DNA of 64,000 bases, taken from assembly GCA_022822085.1 (NCBI GenBank), contig JAJECK010000062.1, forward strand, positions 1 to 64,000, written 5' to 3'. The notes under the pieces were generated by a model. The model searched no databases, was not told where the DNA came from, and saw only the letters and a program-made list of their open reading frames with translations. Shown in pieces: positions 61,442 to 64,000 of the stretch. Origin of the DNA: Candidatus Poribacteria bacterium. GTDB taxonomy: Bacteria > Poribacteria > WGA-4E > WGA-3G. Position 1 is the stretch's first letter, and the number at the start of each line of letters is the position of its first letter. Both the position numbers and the translations under genes were made by a program.

Positions 61442-62646
61442 AACTGCATATACAAACCCTTACTTTCGGACTTACATTTATTGTTATTTTACTGGCAGGC
61501 TGCAGCGGATGTGGTCTGACAAAGGCTCCACAAAAAAACGCTACAGGTGATGCCGACACATTGAAGGTAAAGATCGGTTGGCAACCTTCAGAGGGAAATC
61601 CATTGCTGAAGCCCTCTAAATCAAACAGAGCACCTTCGGATATGTTAGAGGGTGAAAAATCAGGGAATAATGAGAGAAACTCGAAGCTCTCGCGTGAATT
61701 TCTCGACCATGTAAACACAGTGCACAACGATGGTAACAGCTACTTTTCCAATCCGAATTTTTGGCAAGAGAAGTATGATCTGATTGATGAATATCTGGGG
61801 CTTGATACAGAAAGCACCGTCCGTTTTATCATTGAACATAACCTCTACACTGAGGCGATTGTAAAATACTTGGATGACTATGATGCGTTTCGGTATGTTA
61901 AAGAAAACGCACCGCACGGTGAGAAAGGCCTAGCTGTAGATGCGGCCGAGCGTGTTTTTGCCAATGAACCGGGAAGTCTAAAAGGGCTTGAAACAGGACT
62001 ATATTTAGCAAGGTTGGCAACAGAGGTAGATGGTGACAATACAGAAGCGCATACGATCTATTTATCAATACTTAGACACCACCCCGATAACGTAAAGGCG
62101 TTGTATAAATCAGGAGAAGTGTTCATTTACGACGATATGCCAGAGGAAGCGATACCTTTGTTTGAAAAAGCCAATCGTCTTGTGCCAACACACTATAATT
62201 TTAATTTAGGTGAAGCGTATTATATGTTAGGTGACTATAAGACAGCGTGGGTATACTTCAGAAAAGAGCTAAATGCGAGAAAACACCCTGAAGGGAGCCA
62301 CACAAGGTTTTGGGCTCGGGAATTCCTGCAGGCGTATGAGGTAGAAAAAGATCTCGCCCCTCCGGTAAGTACGAGTACGGTGGATCCGTTGTCAATGTCG
62401 TTTGTAGAGTTAACAGCGTTTGTGAACTGGGCAAAATCGTTGTCAACGGATACCTCGATAGACATAAATCCGTTTTTAGCAAAGGAAATACAGGCACATA
62501 TACGTGGAGAGAGGTCACCGTTTGAACCCACTCGGCTTGTGCGTGCTTTTGAACACATACACAGACACGGGAAAGAAGAAGGTATCAGACGGCTTGAACA
62601 AAGCGACCCAGAGTTAGCAAATAAAGTGAAGCAAAGCGTAAAATAA
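61438..62646 (+). CDS. TPR-containing lipoprotein
   Basis: The 402-residue protein has a lipobox I-L-L-A-G-C-S-G near residue 22. After a low-complexity linker come helical repeats: Y-L-D-D-Y-D-A-F-R near 140, then TPR units A-H-T-I-Y-L-S-I-L-R-H-H-P-D-N-V-K-A-L near 205-223, E-E-A-I-P-L-F-E-K-A-N-R-L-V-P near 237-251 and L-G-E-A-Y-Y-M-L-G-D-Y near 260. TPR lipoproteins often assemble surface or secretion complexes. It starts in an ATGA overlap with the upstream lipoprotein, so the two are made together. Confidence 0.8.
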   Translation: MKLHIQTLTFGLTFIVILLAGCSGCGLTKAPQKNATGDADTLKVKIGWQPSEGNPLLKPSKSNRAPSDMLEGEKSGNNERNSKLSREFLDHVNTVHNDGNSYFSNPNFWQEKYDLIDEYLGLDTESTVRFIIEHNLYTEAIVKYLDDYDAFRYVKENAPHGEKGLAVDAAERVFANEPGSLKGLETGLYLARLATEVDGDNTEAHTIYLSILRHHPDNVKALYKSGEVFIYDDMPEEAIPLFEKANRLVPTHYNFNLGEAYYMLGDYKTAWVYFRKELNARKHPEGSHTRFWAREFLQAYEVEKDLAPPVSTSTVDPLSMSFVELTAFVNWAKSLSTDTSIDINPFLAKEIQAHIRGERSPFEPTRLVRAFEHIHRHGKEEGIRRLEQSDPELANKVKQSVK

Positions 62647-62687
62647 CGATTTCTATTTTTTATCTGTCTAAAAAGGAGACAATTGCC

Positions 62688-64000
62688 ATGAAAAGAATAA
62701 TATCATTAAGTTTCATGTTCATCTTATTGTTGAGTGTTGTGCAGTTTGCTGAGGGGAATGGAAGTTCCGATGGTGCATCCATCTACGTTATTGGGAGTCC
62801 ACACCATTTTCCGAAGTACGGTGAGACTTTGCCGGTGGAAATCAAAGTGTTTAACAGACCGCATTATGGCGAAATCCGTGTATCTTTGACAGAATCATCT
62901 ACTTGGAAAGGGATTAGTACGAACTATCCTCTAAAAAGTACTGATACCAGTAAAGATTTGCTTTTGCGCTCTACAGATAATGGCAGTTGGTCCCCTCATG
63001 GCACTGACGAGTTGCGGTATGAGTTCCCGGAGGACTATAATAACGAGAACCCGAATGTAAGTCTCACTGTGAATGTGTATTGCAAAGATTTTGGTGCGCG
63101 TGGCGTATTAAAGGCTGAACTCTATGAAGATAAAGGGAATGGTCCGGAACTTATTGGAAGCGATATGGACCCTGTGCCGCGTGACTTAAACGAGAACAAT
63201 ATAGCGGATGGGTGGGAAAATGATTTTTGGCCTTATGTCTACCCGACAGATGCTCAAGGTAGCGACGTTTATTATAGAGAGCGTGGGATTGTGGATATGG
63301 CTGCGACGCTTGCGCAAGACGAGGTGAAAAACTATCCTTTCAAAGTTATGTTAGAGGAAGTGCCCGATAATGCGCCCTACTATGATCGCATGTCAAAGGT
63401 AAAAGGCAAGGATCGCACGGATAGGTTCAAGACTGTTGATACGGACCCGCCGGTTAATAATAAAAACAAGCAGATCGGTGATGGATTGACAGTGTTCGAA
63501 GAATATAGAGGACTGATAGTCGGTGAGGTTACAGACATAGCAGACGTGCGGGATGCGTATAGTCGTTTTAGCCCGACAATAAAGAATGTTTTCTATGTGT
63601 TACACCCAGGCGTAATAGAAGAGGAAGATAAGAAGAAAGACTTGGATGATATGGCGGATCATGGTACCGGCGACACGCACATGCATCAGGAACATTCGTT
63701 TCAAGAGATATTCCATAAAAACGTCAACAGACCTTTTGAAGAAGTTTTTATTAATATAGAGTTGGATAATAGGAATTTTAAGTTGGATGTACCTGATATA
63801 GCAGAAGTTGGGTGGTTGAATACCAGCACTCCAGATGTAGCCGGAGTTCTGAAGGTTTATTCTGTGCGTACCATGGACGGTAAAACCTCCGATGATGGAG
63901 ATCTCGGATTTACTGCCACTTATATACCGCATGAATATTCACTGATAATCATCTTTACGGATACAATCAAAGCATTTCGAAAGAGATGGAACAAGGCGAA
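62688..64000 (+). CDS. Large exported protein, cut by the window end
   Basis: The frame is open from ATG 62688 to the end (437 codons visible), with AAGGAG 9 bases upstream and 41 bases after the TPR gene. A signal peptide covers 1-23 (cut after Q-F-A-E-G). Near 172 D-L-N-E-N-N-I-A-D-G-W-E-N is an Asp-rich, calcium-binding-like loop, and G-D-G-L-T-V-F-E-E-Y-R-G near 265 resembles the E-E-Y blocks of large secreted Planctomycete/Poribacteria proteins. H-H-F-P-K-Y near 40 and an immunoglobulin-like first part suggest a surface structure or protease scaffold. The family is not recognised. It is probably anchored or assisted by the two lipoproteins. Confidence 0.75.
   Translation, partial: MKRIISLSFMFILLLSVVQFAEGNGSSDGASIYVIGSPHHFPKYGETLPVEIKVFNRPHYGEIRVSLTESSTWKGISTNYPLKSTDTSKDLLLRSTDNGSWSPHGTDELRYEFPEDYNNENPNVSLTVNVYCKDFGARGVLKAELYEDKGNGPELIGSDMDPVPRDLNENNIADGWENDFWPYVYPTDAQGSDVYYRERGIVDMAATLAQDEVKNYPFKVMLEEVPDNAPYYDRMSKVKGKDRTDRFKTVDTDPPVNNKNKQIGDGLTVFEEYRGLIVGEVTDIADVRDAYSRFSPTIKNVFYVLHPGVIEEEDKKKDLDDMADHGTGDTHMHQEHSFQEIFHKNVNRPFEEVFINIELDNRNFKLDVPDIAEVGWLNTSTPDVAGVLKVYSVRTMDGKTSDDGDLGFTATYIPHEYSLIIIFTDTIKAFRKRWNKA

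Overview
The window reads as a 64 kb chromosomal stretch of an uncultured bacterium, most like Candidatus Poribacteria (often found with sponges). This placement is inferred from gene content: Gfo/Idh/MocA oxidoreductases, phytanoyl-CoA dioxygenase, RraA- and HpcH-type aldolases, a LarA-like protein, secreted LamG and beta-propeller proteins, a sigma factor fused to a propeller, and many short palindromic repeats. There is no rRNA, tRNA, CRISPR array or prophage that I can see.

Layout. 0-5 kb: a repeat mosaic with a TPR gene cut by a miniature transposon, a secreted LamG protein, a mannonate-dehydratase-like enzyme and a decayed ISAs1-family insertion sequence. 4.7-9.8 kb: a minus-strand cluster of an ECF sigma factor fused through one membrane helix to a large beta-propeller, followed by two exported propeller proteins. 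10-21.5 kb: a di-haem lipoprotein, a STAS protein, a CPBP protease, a dehydrogenase-acetyltransferase-DNA methyltransferase group, a PhyH-transporter pair, IF-1 and a stand-alone sigma region 4 protein. 21.9-32.4 kb: catabolic oxidoreductases, an MFS exporter, an AAA ATPase, an aldolase pair and a copper ATPase. 32.4-41.4 kb: a probable anti-phage module (SNF2/DUF3883 helicase, DUF1156 DNA methyltransferase, DUF499 ATPase), starting one base inside the copper ATPase stop codon. 41.3-44.6 kb: three overlapping glycosyltransferases. 44.9-58.1 kb: a polytopic membrane protein, STAS, phosphoesterase, LarA-like, LamG-like, SbcCD, a sugar isomerase and an IscU/IscA pair behind a consensus promoter. 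58.1-60.8 kb: a graveyard of miniature elements and a broken IS5-type transposase. 60.9-64 kb: two lipoproteins and a large exported protein cut by the window edge.

Two threads join distant genes. Four exported proteins of two unrelated folds end in the same V-x-P-x-x-K-L-x-T-T-W-G-x-h-K tail, which looks like a sorting tag. One short hairpin (GGCGAGGTTAGGAAACCTCG) sits inside several different miniature-transposon shells, which suggests modular exchange among repeats. The best candidates for an undescribed system are the membrane-anchored sigma/propeller operon and the three-gene defence module. All domain calls come from reading translations by eye; no database search was run.
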